A DNA stretch of 64,000 bases from Klebsiella sp. RIT-PI-d (lineage in GTDB: Bacteria; Pseudomonadota; Gammaproteobacteria; Enterobacterales; Enterobacteriaceae), in NCBI RefSeq assembly GCF_001187865.1, contig NZ_LGIT01000009.1, positions 930,001-994,000 on the forward strand. The letters run 5' to 3'. Made by a program: the position numbers and the translations under genes. Shown here piece after piece: positions 10,399-18,226 of this stretch. The notes under the pieces are model-generated. The model was not told the origin of the DNA. It saw only the letters and a list, made by a program, of their open reading frames with translations, and did no database searches. Position 1 is the stretch's first letter. The number at the start of each line of letters is the position of its first letter.

Positions 10399-10935
10399 AT
10401 GACGTATCAACAAGCTGGACGCATCGCCATCATCAAACGGATCGCCGGTTGGGTGATTTTTATTCCAGCAGTCGTTTCTACCCTGATTTCAGTGCTGAAA
10501 TTTATGTATGCGCAAAGCGAAAAGCAGGCGGGCATAAATGCCGTGATGCTGGACTTTGCCCACGTCATGATTGAAATGATGCGTTTCAACACGCCGTTCC
10601 TGAATTTCTTCTGGTTTAACTCGCCGCAGCCGCAGTTCAGCCACGGCCTTAATCTGATGTTCTGGGTTATCTTTGCGCTTATTTTCGTTGGGCTGGCGCT
10701 ACAGGCATCCGGAGCGCGGATGAGCCGTCAGGCGCGCTTCGTGCGTGAAGGGGTTGAGGACCAGATGATCCTTGAAAAGGCGAAGGGCGCAGAGGGGATG
10801 ACCCGGCAACAAATCGAATCGCGCATTGTGGTGCCGCGCCACACGATCTTTCTGCAAATCATACCGTTATACATTACGCCCATCATAGTTTTGGTGATTG
10901 GCTACTTCTTTTTTTCACTGCTGGGCTTTATGTGA
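10399..10935 (+). CDS. yniB: inner membrane protein YniB
   Basis: 178-residue membrane protein of unknown function, the same length as E. coli YniB. Hydrophobic segments are seen at about residues 13-35 (GWVIFIPAVVSTLISVLKF), 78-100 (NLMFWVIFALIFVGLALQ) and 153-176 (IIPLYITPIIVLVIGYFFF), with a charged loop between the second and third that includes MSRQARFVREGVEDQ. AAGGGGAA lies before the ATG. It is divergent from hxpB. It is the last gene of the E. coli ydj/yni block; the next gene to the right (yciA) belongs to a different region of the K-12 map. Confidence 0.93.
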   Translation: MTYQQAGRIAIIKRIAGWVIFIPAVVSTLISVLKFMYAQSEKQAGINAVMLDFAHVMIEMMRFNTPFLNFFWFNSPQPQFSHGLNLMFWVIFALIFVGLALQASGARMSRQARFVREGVEDQMILEKAKGAEGMTRQQIESRIVVPRHTIFLQIIPLYITPIIVLVIGYFFFSLLGFM

Positions 10936-10940
10936 TTATC

Positions 10941-10964
10941 ATCGCCCGGCCTGCGCCGGGCGAT
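10941..10964. terminator. hairpin between converging yniB and yciA
   Basis: Perfect 10-base inverted repeat ATCGCCCGGC-CTGC-GCCGGGCGAT, between the stops of two converging genes. There is no clear U-run, but its place and strength suit a bidirectional terminator. Confidence 0.65.
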
Positions 10965-10967
10965 AGA

Positions 10968-11366
10968 TCACGCCGCTGGCAGCGGTCGTGGTTTACCGTC
11001 GCTATCTACCGCCACATAGATAAATAACGCTTCAGTTGCTTTGTAACGCTGGCCAATCGGCTCCGACGACACTTTCTTGACCCACACTTCAACGTTAATC
11101 GTGATCGAGGTTGTACCGCGTTTGATGCAGCGGGCATAACAGCATACGACGTCGCCCACCGCGACCGGCCGCAGGAAGGTCATGCCGTCGACGCGCACCG
11201 TCACTACGCGACCCTGCGCGATTTCTTTGGCCTGAATAGCCCCACCCATATCCATTTGTGACATCAGCCAGCCGCCAAAAATGTCGCCGTTGGCGTTGGT
11301 ATCGGCAGGCATCGCCAGAGTCCGTAAAACCAGCTCACCCTGTGCTAACTCATTGGCGATTGTCAT
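10968..11366 (-). CDS. yciA: acyl-CoA thioester hydrolase
   Basis: 132-residue hot-dog-fold thioesterase that hydrolyses a broad range of acyl-CoA esters; E. coli YciA also has 132 residues. The family block [20 protein letters not shown], holding the catalytic Asp region, is intact, followed by [22 protein letters not shown] and [13 protein letters not shown]. The first ten residues differ from E. coli, the rest is nearly collinear. Its ATG overlaps the yciB stop by 4 bases (ATGA), so yciB and yciA are translated as a pair, and yciC-yciB-yciA form an operon reading away from ompW. In E. coli tonB lies beyond yciA; here yniB does. Confidence 0.96.
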   Translation of the reverse strand: MTIANELAQGELVLRTLAMPADTNANGDIFGGWLMSQMDMGGAIQAKEIAQGRVVTVRVDGMTFLRPVAVGDVVCCYARCIKRGTTSITINVEVWVKKVSSEPIGQRYKATEALFIYVAVDSDGKPRPLPAA

Positions 11367-11908
11367 TTTGCGGATTTCTCGTCCTGCGGCATGTGCCGGT
11401 AGATATAAATACCGCTAAGCAGCGTAAATACCAGCGTTAAGGCGGTCAGCCCAAAGACTTTAAAATTAACCCAGATATTTTGTGGCAGCCAGAAAGCGAT
11501 ATAGATGTTAGCCAGGCCGCAAACAATGAAAAACAGCGCCCAGGCGATGTTCAGCTTTGCCCACACTGCCGCAGGCAGCGTCAGCTCTTTGCCGAGCATG
11601 CGCTGGATCAATGGCTTTTTCATCACCCACTGGCTAAACAGCAGCGCGCCGGCAAACAGAGCGTAAATCACCGTGACTTTCCATTTAATAAACTCGTCAT
11701 TATGGAAGAACAGCGTCAGTCCACCAAACACCGCCACCAGCACAAAGGTGATTAGCGCCATTTTTTCGACCCGACGGTAGCGTATCCAACTGTAGATCAG
11801 GACCACAGCCGTGGCGACGATAAGCGCGGTGGTCGCCGTGTAGATGTCGTACAGTTTGTAAAAGGCAAAAAAGACGACCAGCGGTAAAAAATCCAGAAAC
11901 TGCTTCAT
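11363..11908 (-). CDS. yciB: inner membrane septation-type protein YciB (IspZ family)
   Basis: 181-residue integral membrane protein of the YciB/IspZ family, with five or so hydrophobic segments beginning at the N-terminus ([19 protein letters not shown]). In E. coli YciB is linked to cell envelope synthesis and division-site proteins; its molecular activity is not settled. The block [20 protein letters not shown] and the C-terminal IYIYRHMPQ are as in E. coli (179 residues). The start is followed directly by the family N-terminus. A small hairpin separates it from yciC upstream (44-base gap), and it overlaps yciA by 4 bases downstream. Confidence 0.95.
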   Translation of the reverse strand: MKQFLDFLPLVVFFAFYKLYDIYTATTALIVATAVVLIYSWIRYRRVEKMALITFVLVAVFGGLTLFFHNDEFIKWKVTVIYALFAGALLFSQWVMKKPLIQRMLGKELTLPAAVWAKLNIAWALFFIVCGLANIYIAFWLPQNIWVNFKVFGLTALTLVFTLLSGIYIYRHMPQDEKSAK

Positions 11909-11930
11909 ACAACGATTCCGTAATAGTAAC

Positions 11931-11945
11931 GCCCGCCTGGCGGGC
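11931..11945 (-). other. intercistronic hairpin yciC-yciB
   Basis: GCCCGC-CTG-GCGGGC inverted repeat in the 44-base gap between yciC and yciB. No U-run; a probable mRNA structure inside the operon. Confidence 0.4.
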
Positions 11946-11952
11946 GACAGGG

Positions 11953-12696
11953 TTAAGAGCGAATAAGCATGTACAGGCGAAACAGATAAATAAGCAGTAT
12001 CGCGGAAATCAAATTACTGACTGTATTAGCGACTACGGCACCCAGCAGCGGTGTGAGCGCGGCGAAATGGGATGCCATCATCAGCAGCAGCGTTTTGGCC
12101 AGCAGCCAGAAAATAATCGCGGGGGCGACCAGACGCATATTCGCCCATGCCAGACGCATACTGGCACGCAGTGAAGCAAAGATGCCCATCTTCTCCTGCA
12201 CCAGAATAATGGGCGCAAAAGACAGAATGATCGCCAGGATAACTCCCGGCACCACAATCAGCATAATGCCTATTTGCACCAAAAAAGTGGTCAACAGAAT
12301 AAGCAAAAACAGCTTAGGGAGCACCGGCGCACTGGCACCAATCGCGCGCAGGGCGCTAACGCGTTGACCAGCAGAGATCAGCTGGATCATCAGCAGAACG
12401 CCCCCCGCTAACAGCGCATTGCCGACCAGACCGGAAAAGGTGGAAATAGCCGAGGCATGGAGCAAGACCCGCTGCTGCTCAGGCGTCATGCTCTGCACCA
12501 GGTCAAATAACCCGCCGCTGGCGGCCAGGTTGTCTCCGCTGCTCAGGATTGAAAGCTGCTCCTCACTGGGTGAAAAAGCATGGCCAAGCACTACCGTGAT
12601 AAATGCACACAATAAAGCAATCAGCAAAATGGTAATGAACTGATTACGAAAAAAATTACCCGTGTCACGGTAAACGGACTTCGCCGTGATAGACAT
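11953..12696 (-). CDS. yciC: inner membrane protein YciC (UPF0259)
   Basis: 247-residue membrane protein of the UPF0259 family, the same length as E. coli YciC. Function is unknown; it may work with YciB. Six hydrophobic segments can be traced, including [22 protein letters not shown] near the N-terminus (in two overlapping halves) and a C-terminal one ending [12 protein letters not shown]. The open frame extends to 12828, but the ATG at 12696 follows AAGGAGAG and gives the family N-terminus [16 protein letters not shown]. It heads the yciC-B-A operon and is divergent from ompW, with a 434-base gap. Confidence 0.94.
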   Translation of the reverse strand: MSITAKSVYRDTGNFFRNQFITILLIALLCAFITVVLGHAFSPSEEQLSILSSGDNLAASGGLFDLVQSMTPEQQRVLLHASAISTFSGLVGNALLAGGVLLMIQLISAGQRVSALRAIGASAPVLPKLFLLILLTTFLVQIGIMLIVVPGVILAIILSFAPIILVQEKMGIFASLRASMRLAWANMRLVAPAIIFWLLAKTLLLMMASHFAALTPLLGAVVANTVSNLISAILLIYLFRLYMLIRS

Positions 12697-13130
12697 GCAC
12701 TCTCCTTGAGTATTGCAGCTGTTGTTAAGCGGACGATTGTACCCTGGATAATGCATCAGTGGCAGCATCAGTAAACGTAAGTAATGGTCTGGCTTTGTAA
12801 AGGCGCGGTAAGACTCGGTGAGCCGCACAGATCAAACAACCCACTGTTGAACGGAGGTTTTAATCGTGGCTATGGGAAAAACGCGCGCGATCGTCACTGA
12901 ATAGGTCCTGCGTCAGTTCAGGTATTGAACAAAGAGGGGGAATTTCGCTTATGCAAATAATTGGCAAAATTGATCGAGGTGCAAAAACTAAAGTCTGTTT
13001 CAGAACGTAAAAATTAATCCAGATCAATGAATGTTAAATCTAAGGATTAAATGTGATCTCTGTTAGATCACTTTTACCGCTTTATGGGTATATTTCACGC
13101 GCTTGAGAAAACCATAACGATGGAGTGGAT
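12697..13130. promoter_or_regulatory. 434-base intergenic region between yciC and ompW
   Basis: Control region for two divergent genes. It holds a 12-codon frame at 12866-12904 (GTG start, stop TAG) behind a strong GGAGG site, with no recognised relative, and a near-promoter palindrome at 13053-13071. In E. coli ompW is activated by FNR in low oxygen; no perfect FNR site was identified here. Confidence 0.4.
13053..13071. promoter_or_regulatory. palindrome in the ompW upstream region
   Basis: Perfect inverted repeat GTGATCT-CTGTT-AGATCAC, ending 59 bases before the ompW ATG. Likely an operator; the half-sites resemble CRP/FNR-type GTGA/TCAC words but the spacing does not fit either consensus. 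Confidence 0.45.
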
Positions 13131-13766
13131 ATGAAAAAGAGTGCGGTGGCAGCATTGATTTTAAGCAGTCTCTCTGGGAATGTCTGGGCGCATGACGCCG
13201 GTGAATTTTTTATCCGTGCCGGTTCGGCAACGGTACGGCCTACGGCGGGTTCAGACAATGTTCTTAACAGCCTCGGCGGATTTAATGTTGATAACAATAC
13301 GCAGCTGGGGCTGACGTTTAGCTGGATGGCGACCGACAATGTTGGGGTGGAGCTGCTGGCAGCAACACCGTTTCGGCATAAAGTCGGTACCGGGCCGACG
13401 GGCGATATCGCCACGGTTCATCATCTCCCGCCCAGTTTGATGGCGCAGTGGTACTTCGGCGACGCCAGCAGTCAGGTTCGGCCGTATATCGGTGCGGGTG
13501 TTAACTACACCACCTTCTTTGACGAAAGTTTTAACAGCACTGGTAAAGCAGCGGGATTATCCGATCTACATTTAAAAGATTCATGGGGCGCGGCGGGTCA
13601 GGTTGGTCTGGATTATCTTATTAACCGCAACTGGCTAATTAATATGTCAGTCTGGTATATGGATATTGATACCGAGGTCAAATTCAAAGCAAATGGCGTT
13701 CAGCAGAATGTGAATACGCGACTTGATCCGTGGGTCTTTATGTTCTCAGGCGGCTATCGCTTCTGA
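13131..13766 (+). CDS. ompW: outer membrane protein W
   Basis: 211-residue eight-stranded outer membrane beta-barrel (E. coli OmpW, 212), thought to form a narrow hydrophobic channel; in E. coli it is also a colicin S4 receptor. A signal peptide is seen at residues 1-20 (MKKSAVAALILSSLSG, cleavage after VWA). The mature N-terminus HDAGEFFIRAGSATVRP and the block VELLAATPFRHK are near-identical to E. coli, and the protein ends in aromatic FSGGYRF as barrel proteins do. ATG 13131 follows TGGAG; a GTG six bases earlier was not preferred. A hairpin follows the stop. Confidence 0.96.
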   Translation: MKKSAVAALILSSLSGNVWAHDAGEFFIRAGSATVRPTAGSDNVLNSLGGFNVDNNTQLGLTFSWMATDNVGVELLAATPFRHKVGTGPTGDIATVHHLPPSLMAQWYFGDASSQVRPYIGAGVNYTTFFDESFNSTGKAAGLSDLHLKDSWGAAGQVGLDYLINRNWLINMSVWYMDIDTEVKFKANGVQQNVNTRLDPWVFMFSGGYRF

Positions 13767-13778
13767 TTTTTTGTTACA

Positions 13779-13800
13779 AACTGGCCGTTATCGGCCAGTT
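13779..13800 (+). terminator. terminator-like hairpin after ompW
   Basis: Perfect 9-base inverted repeat AACTGGCCG-TTAT-CGGCCAGTT, 12 bases after the ompW stop. U-run is absent; it may need other factors or act as a 3' stabiliser. Confidence 0.55.
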
Positions 13801-13953
13801 ACCGCCGCGTATTCCGCAGGCGGGTTTTAACGATAAAAGCCTTTTATGCGACAGAAGCCATAACAGGCACACTTAAACAATGCGTATTGGTACAAAAAGG
13901 TTATTATCGTCGTCTAAGATTTTCCTTAATTTGTCCTTAAGTAATGACGGCAT

Positions 13954-14586
13954 ATGACACTGAAAACACAATTTTCTGCGGCGGCATTATTTTTGCTGCT
14001 GTTAGCAGTCCTGTTTCCCTTCGCAGCAGACCTCCACTTCCCGCTACTACACGGTAAAGTCGTTGACTGGATTGAAAATGGTCAGGCGCTGTGGCTGTTG
14101 TTTGGCGCGGTCTTTACGGCTGCCTATATTAAACCACTATCGTTAGATAATGGCGCACGCCAGTTCTGGCTTTGGGCCGTCGTGTGGTGGGTCGTTCTGC
14201 TGGGAAGAAGCACCAGTTGGGGGCGAGTCTATTTCCCGGAAGATCCCAAATGGGTCTTCAGAATTATCTCCGTGCTCTTAATTGCGGGCCTGGTGCTGCC
14301 AGTCTTTTTGTCTTCAGTATTGCGTAAAGAGATTGCCCTGAAATTACGCACTGCTGAAATCCCGCTCTGGATGATGATTATCGTGGTGCTGACTTTCCTG
14401 ATCTCTGACGCCGTTGAACACCATCGTCTGATTGCGCCGCTGTTTTTACATGTTAAACAGTACCAGGATCTGATTGAGGAGTTGTATGAAATTCCCTTTA
14501 TGGTGGGATTATTTTTTATTACCTGGGATTTAATGAAGAGTGAGAAACGGGCGTCTGCGTTCTCTGTAGCACATGCAGGTCGCTAA
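13954..14586 (+). CDS. unrecognised six-helix membrane protein
   Basis: 210-residue integral membrane protein I cannot assign to a family. Six hydrophobic segments are predicted by eye at about residues 8-26, 46-62, 72-88, 102-124, 136-154 and 181-197. The third is tryptophan-rich (FWLWAVVWWVVLLG), followed by a polar loop with an SWGRVYFPEDPKW motif that could be functional. No signal cleavage site, no cysteine. It stands alone between ompW and trpA, where E. coli has yciE-yciF-yciG. The ribosome site is weak (GACGG), so the start is not certain. Upstream sequence is AT-rich and could hold its promoter. Confidence 0.75.
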   Translation: MTLKTQFSAAALFLLLLAVLFPFAADLHFPLLHGKVVDWIENGQALWLLFGAVFTAAYIKPLSLDNGARQFWLWAVVWWVVLLGRSTSWGRVYFPEDPKWVFRIISVLLIAGLVLPVFLSSVLRKEIALKLRTAEIPLWMMIIVVLTFLISDAVEHHRLIAPLFLHVKQYQDLIEELYEIPFMVGLFFITWDLMKSEKRASAFSVAHAGR

Positions 14587-14611
14587 AAAAAAGCCCGCCG
14601 TAAAGGCGGGC
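14584..14611 (-). terminator. strong minus-strand terminator
   Basis: Read on the minus strand: GCCCGCC-TTTAC-GGCGGGC followed by eight T. It lies at the stop codon of the membrane-protein gene at 13954, but the U-run is only on the minus strand, so it ends transcription coming from the right. Confidence 0.85.
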
Positions 14612-14670
14612 AAGTGATACTGGAAGCAATGTGAGCAATGTCGTACCGAATACCCGAGTATTTCGCTCAA

Positions 14671-14709
14671 CTATTCGGTAGTGAGAAAGATAATCTTTAT
14701 CATCTTCAT
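14671..14709 (-). CDS. 12-residue micro-ORF in the candidate small RNA
   Basis: Frame MKMIKIIFLTTE followed by TAG. AAGGGG lies 7 bases before the ATG, a good ribosome site. The codons for KIIF form a near-palindrome AAAGATTATCTTT and the stop lies in the arm of a stable hairpin. Hydrophobic-basic composition. No relative is known to me; it could be a leader peptide, a toxin-like microprotein or chance. Confidence 0.4.
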   Translation of the reverse strand: MKMIKIIFLTTE

Positions 14710-14810
14710 AATCAACCCCTTCTTTTGTGCGGTCGCCCTCAATTCTGTCTTTACAGGTATACTAGTGTTAATTCATTCAGGATTTGACGAGGCGAACGCG
14801 GCGAGGGCGG

Positions 14811-14844
14811 AAAAAAGAGCGCCGCCCGACGTTAGCCGGACGGC
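14811..14844 (-). terminator. trp operon terminator
   Basis: On the minus strand GCCGTCCG / CGGGCGGC hairpin (one G-U pair) followed by CTCTTTTTT, 8 bases after the trpA stop: a typical intrinsic terminator for trpEDCBA. Confidence 0.9.
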
Positions 14845-14851
14845 CTGACTA

Positions 14852-15661
14852 TCAGGCGTGTGGCGTAGCCGCCTTCATCTTTTGCACAAAGGCGCTAAGT
14901 TCGGTCAGCATGTTCTCGGGCGCATTGAGATTGTTTTCAATGATCTTGACAATGGCCGATCCGGATATGGCTCCGGCAGCCCCGGCGCTGATGGCAGCCG
15001 TGACTTGTTCCGGTGACGAAATACCAAAGCCCTGTAGCGGTGGGGCCGCGTTGTATTCTGTCAGTTTCTCCACCAAATGATGCAGCGGCAGGGCGGCCTG
15101 ATTTTCAGCGCCGGTGACGCCCGCCCGTGACAGTAAATAGGTATAACCACGGCCGTGCGAGGCAATCTGGCGCAGTAACTCATCATCAGCATTCGGCGGG
15201 CAGATAAAGATCGGCGCAACGTTATGACGCAGCGCCGCCTGACGAAATGGAGCCGACTCTTCAACAGGCACATCTGCTACCAGCACCGAGTCCACGCCCA
15301 CACGTTCACAATTGGCATAGAACTCATCAATACCTCCGCTAAATACCAGGTTGGCATACATCAGTAGCCCAATGGGAATGTCCGGATATTTCTGACGAAT
15401 GGTTGCCAGCATTTCAAAGCATTGACTGGTATTCACGCCTGAGGCAAATGCGCGCAGCGTGGCGTTCTGAATGGTAGGGCCGTCGGCCAGCGGATCGGAG
15501 AACGGAATGCCCAGCTCCAGGGCATCAGCGCCCGCAGCAATCAGGGTATCAATAATTTTCAGCGACTGTTCCGGGGACGGATCGCCAAGCGTCACAAACG
15601 GGACAAAAGCGCCTTCCCGACGGTCTTTCAGTCGGGCAAATAACTGTTCATAACGTTCCAT
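14852..15661 (-). CDS. trpA: tryptophan synthase alpha chain
   Basis: 269-residue TIM-barrel subunit that splits indole-3-glycerol phosphate into indole and glyceraldehyde-3-phosphate, and passes indole to TrpB through the intersubunit tunnel. The catalytic Glu lies in [16 protein letters not shown] (Glu49-type) with the Asp60-type residue in the same block, and the phosphate loop [10 protein letters not shown] and [12 protein letters not shown] are present. Length agrees with E. coli (268). Its ATG overlaps the trpB stop (TGATG), so the two subunits are translated together. It is the last gene of the operon and is followed by a terminator. Confidence 0.98.
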   Translation of the reverse strand: MERYEQLFARLKDRREGAFVPFVTLGDPSPEQSLKIIDTLIAAGADALELGIPFSDPLADGPTIQNATLRAFASGVNTSQCFEMLATIRQKYPDIPIGLLMYANLVFSGGIDEFYANCERVGVDSVLVADVPVEESAPFRQAALRHNVAPIFICPPNADDELLRQIASHGRGYTYLLSRAGVTGAENQAALPLHHLVEKLTEYNAAPPLQGFGISSPEQVTAAISAGAAGAISGSAIVKIIENNLNAPENMLTELSAFVQKMKAATPHA

Positions 15662-16854
15662 CAGATTTCGCCTCGCGCTTTCAGAATATCGTGTACGGTG
15701 AAAATGTCTTTGTCGCCGCGACCGGAAAGGTTAACCACCAGCAGCTGCTCTTTTTGTGGATCGTCGCGCATCATTTTTAGCGCATGGGCGAGGGCGTGTG
15801 AGGATTCGAGCGCCGGAATAATGCCCTCCTCACGACACAGCGCCTTAAAGGCGTCCAGCGCTTCGTTGTCGGTAATAGAAACATACTCCGCGCGACCAAT
15901 GCTGTTAAGATGGGCATGTTGTGGGCCGACCGACGGGAAATCGAGCCCGGCTGAGAGTGAATATGACTCCTCAATCTGGCCTTCATCAGTCTGCATCATT
16001 GGCGATTTCATGCCGAAATAGATGCCGACCCGACCATGTTTTAGCGGCGCGCCGTGTTCTCCGGTTTCAATACCGTGACCCGCTGGCTCTACGCCAATCA
16101 AGCCGACCTCTGACTCTTCAATAAAATCCGCAAACATGCCGATAGCATTAGAGCCACCGCCGACGCAGGCAATAACCGCATCCGGCAGGCGACCCTCTTT
16201 CTCACGGATCTGGACTTTAGTCTCTTCGCCAATCATGCGCTGGAATTCACGCACGATTGTCGGGAACGGGTGCGGGCCTGCCGCAGTACCCAGCATATAG
16301 TGGGCGGTATCATAGCTGCCAGACCAGTCGCGCAGGGCTTCATTACAGGCATCTTTCAAGGTAGCGGAACCACTGTGCACCGGGATCACTTCAGCACCCA
16401 TCAGTCGCATACGGAACACGTTTGGCGACTGGCGCTCAACGTCTTTGGCCCCCATATAAATGCGACATTTAAGCCCGAGTAGCGCACTGGCCAGCGCCGA
16501 GGCCACACCGTGCTGGCCTGCGCCTGTTTCAGCAATGATTTCTGTCTTACCCATACGCTTAGCCAATAACGCCTGGCCAAGCACCTGGTTGGTTTTATGT
16601 GCGCCGCCGTGCAACAAATCTTCCCGCTTAAGATAAAGCGTGGTCCGGGTTCCGGCGGTTAGATTCTGGCATTTCGTCAGCGCGGTCGGACGACCGGCAT
16701 AGTTTTTCAGTAAATCGGTGAACTGGGCCTGAAACTCAGGGTCTTTTTGCGCACTGACAAACGCTTCTTCAAGCTGACGCAGCGCGGGCATCAGGATCTG
16801 CGGTACGTACATACCACCAAACTCACCGAAGTACGGATTTAATAATGTTGTCAT
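15661..16854 (-). CDS. trpB: tryptophan synthase beta chain
   Basis: 397-residue pyridoxal-phosphate enzyme that joins indole to serine to make tryptophan, exactly the E. coli length. The cofactor lysine lies in [21 protein letters not shown]; the glycine-rich phosphate cup is [12 protein letters not shown]. The N-terminus [19 protein letters not shown] is the family one and fixes the start at 16854, although the frame runs on upstream into trpC. It is 10 bases from the trpC stop and overlaps trpA by one base. The whole chain is highly conserved, as usual for this gene. Confidence 0.98.
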   Translation of the reverse strand: MTTLLNPYFGEFGGMYVPQILMPALRQLEEAFVSAQKDPEFQAQFTDLLKNYAGRPTALTKCQNLTAGTRTTLYLKREDLLHGGAHKTNQVLGQALLAKRMGKTEIIAETGAGQHGVASALASALLGLKCRIYMGAKDVERQSPNVFRMRLMGAEVIPVHSGSATLKDACNEALRDWSGSYDTAHYMLGTAAGPHPFPTIVREFQRMIGEETKVQIREKEGRLPDAVIACVGGGSNAIGMFADFIEESEVGLIGVEPAGHGIETGEHGAPLKHGRVGIYFGMKSPMMQTDEGQIEESYSLSAGLDFPSVGPQHAHLNSIGRAEYVSITDNEALDAFKALCREEGIIPALESSHALAHALKMMRDDPQKEQLLVVNLSGRGDKDIFTVHDILKARGEI

Positions 16855-16864
16855 CTTCACTTCC

Positions 16865-18226
16865 TTAATAGGCGCGCAGCGTCTGAAAAACCGAGGCCAG
16901 TTTACTGGCATCTTTGATACCTGGAGCAGACTCTACGCCAGAATTAAAATCAAGACCGGCACAGCCGGTGCCTGCGGCGGTGACGCAGTTGTCGGGTCCA
17001 AGACCGCCCGCCAGCAGAACATTACGCAGATCCTGGCCTGCAAGTAGCGACCAGTCGAACGGTTTGCCGCTCCCGCCCTGACCGTTATCTAATACGTATT
17101 TATCTACATGATCAAAATCGCGCGCCGGCAAGGTCGTGCTCACGCTAAGCGCCTTCCAGATTTCTATTGCCGCCGGGAGCTGTACACGCAGTGCGGCGAT
17201 ATAGCTGGCATCTTCATTGCCGTGCAGTTGAACTGCGGCAAGGCCCAGGTCAATGGCCGTTGCAACCACCTGTGACACTTCGGCATCGCGAAAAACACCG
17301 ACATAGCGCAGCGGTGCGCCAGCCATTACTTCACGGGCCTGATGTTGATCAACAGCCCGGGGCGACGCGGAAACAAAAATCAGCCCGCCATAAATTGCGC
17401 CAGCCGCGTGTGCCGCCCGGGCATCGTCGGCCCGGGTTAATCCGCACACTTTATTTTCGCCCAGCAGAACGCGCAGCACGGCGGCGTTGAGATCCTCATG
17501 CGACATCAGGGCTGAGCCAATCAAAAAACCATTGGCGAAGCGGCTTAGCTCGCGTATCTGGGCGTAAGTGCTGATGCCTGACTCGCTGATGACCGTTACG
17601 CCATGACCTAAACGCGGCGCCAGCTGGCGCGTGCGATCGAGATCGATAGACATATCGCGCAGGTCGCGGTTATTAATGCCCACCACTTTTGCGTCAAGCG
17701 CAATGGCGCGCTCCAGCTCATCCTCATTGCTGACTTCGGTCAACACGCCCATGTTCAGGCTGTGGGCAACGGCGGCGAGCTGACGGTACTGTTCGTCATT
17801 CAGCACGGAGAGCATCAGCAGGCAGGCGTCTGCCTGGTAAAAACGCGCCAGGTAAATCTGGTAGGGATCAACGATAAAATCCTTGCACAGGATCGGCTGC
17901 GGAGCGATGCCGCTGACAATCGGCAGAAAATCAAAGCTGCCCTGAAAATGCTTCTCATCGGTCAATACCGAAATCGCCGAAGCATGGTGCTTATAGATCC
18001 CGGCGATGCGTGCGGCATCAAAATCATCACGGATCACGCCTTTTGATGGCGAGGCTTTTTTGCATTCGAGAATAAATGCGGTCCGTGCGCCCTGTAACGC
18101 GGCGTAAAAATCACGCTGGCTGGGCACAATGTCGTTCTGAAAGCTGGCCAACGGCTGCTGCTGTTTGCGGGCTTCTACCCATATCGTCTTATCGGCGACG
18201 ATTTTCGCTAAAACGGTTTGCATCAT
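16865..18226 (-). CDS. trpC: bifunctional indole-glycerol phosphate synthase / PRA isomerase
   Basis: 453-residue fusion, as in E. coli (often written trpCF). The N-terminal half (to about 255) is indole-3-glycerol phosphate synthase, with [15 protein letters not shown] and [15 protein letters not shown]. The C-terminal half is phosphoribosylanthranilate isomerase, with the catalytic Cys in [17 protein letters not shown] and the Asp in [16 protein letters not shown]. The two barrels catalyse consecutive but reversed steps of tryptophan synthesis. The start [13 protein letters not shown] follows the trpD stop directly (TAAATGATG); a second ATG three bases on is equally usable. Confidence 0.98.
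   Translation of the reverse strand: MMQTVLAKIVADKTIWVEARKQQQPLASFQNDIVPSQRDFYAALQGARTAFILECKKASPSKGVIRDDFDAARIAGIYKHHASAISVLTDEKHFQGSFDFLPIVSGIAPQPILCKDFIVDPYQIYLARFYQADACLLMLSVLNDEQYRQLAAVAHSLNMGVLTEVSNEDELERAIALDAKVVGINNRDLRDMSIDLDRTRQLAPRLGHGVTVISESGISTYAQIRELSRFANGFLIGSALMSHEDLNAAVLRVLLGENKVCGLTRADDARAAHAAGAIYGGLIFVSASPRAVDQHQAREVMAGAPLRYVGVFRDAEVSQVVATAIDLGLAAVQLHGNEDASYIAALRVQLPAAIEIWKALSVSTTLPARDFDHVDKYVLDNGQGGSGKPFDWSLLAGQDLRNVLLAGGLGPDNCVTAAGTGCAGLDFNSGVESAPGIKDASKLASVFQTLRAY

Larger units (their letters stand above)
14584..14757 (-). ncRNA. candidate small RNA / leader-type transcript between trpA and 13954 gene
   Basis: Minus-strand unit of about 170 bases placed between the trp terminator and its own terminator (14584-14611), so it is not simply the trp operon tail. 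From its 5' side it holds a TATACC box (about 14755-14760), a 12-codon ORF, and a hairpin TACCGAATA / TATTCGGTA (arms 14672-14680 and 14644-14652) whose first arm covers the ORF stop. The rest is an unstructured-looking linker, then the terminator. The layout resembles a leader peptide with attenuator, or a dual-function sRNA. No known RNA family was recognised, and the 5' end is a guess. Confidence 0.45.

Noticed and set aside
11953-12828. A longer yciC with 44 more residues at the N-terminus
   Set aside because: The ATG at 12696 has a good AAGGAGA site and gives the known family N-terminus and length; the extension is not hydrophobic and lies in the divergent promoter region.
14584-14611. 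The hairpin at the end of the 13954 membrane-protein gene read as that gene's terminator
   Set aside because: The run of T follows the stem only on the minus strand, so it serves the transcript from the right; on the plus strand the stem is followed by CAAGTGATAC.
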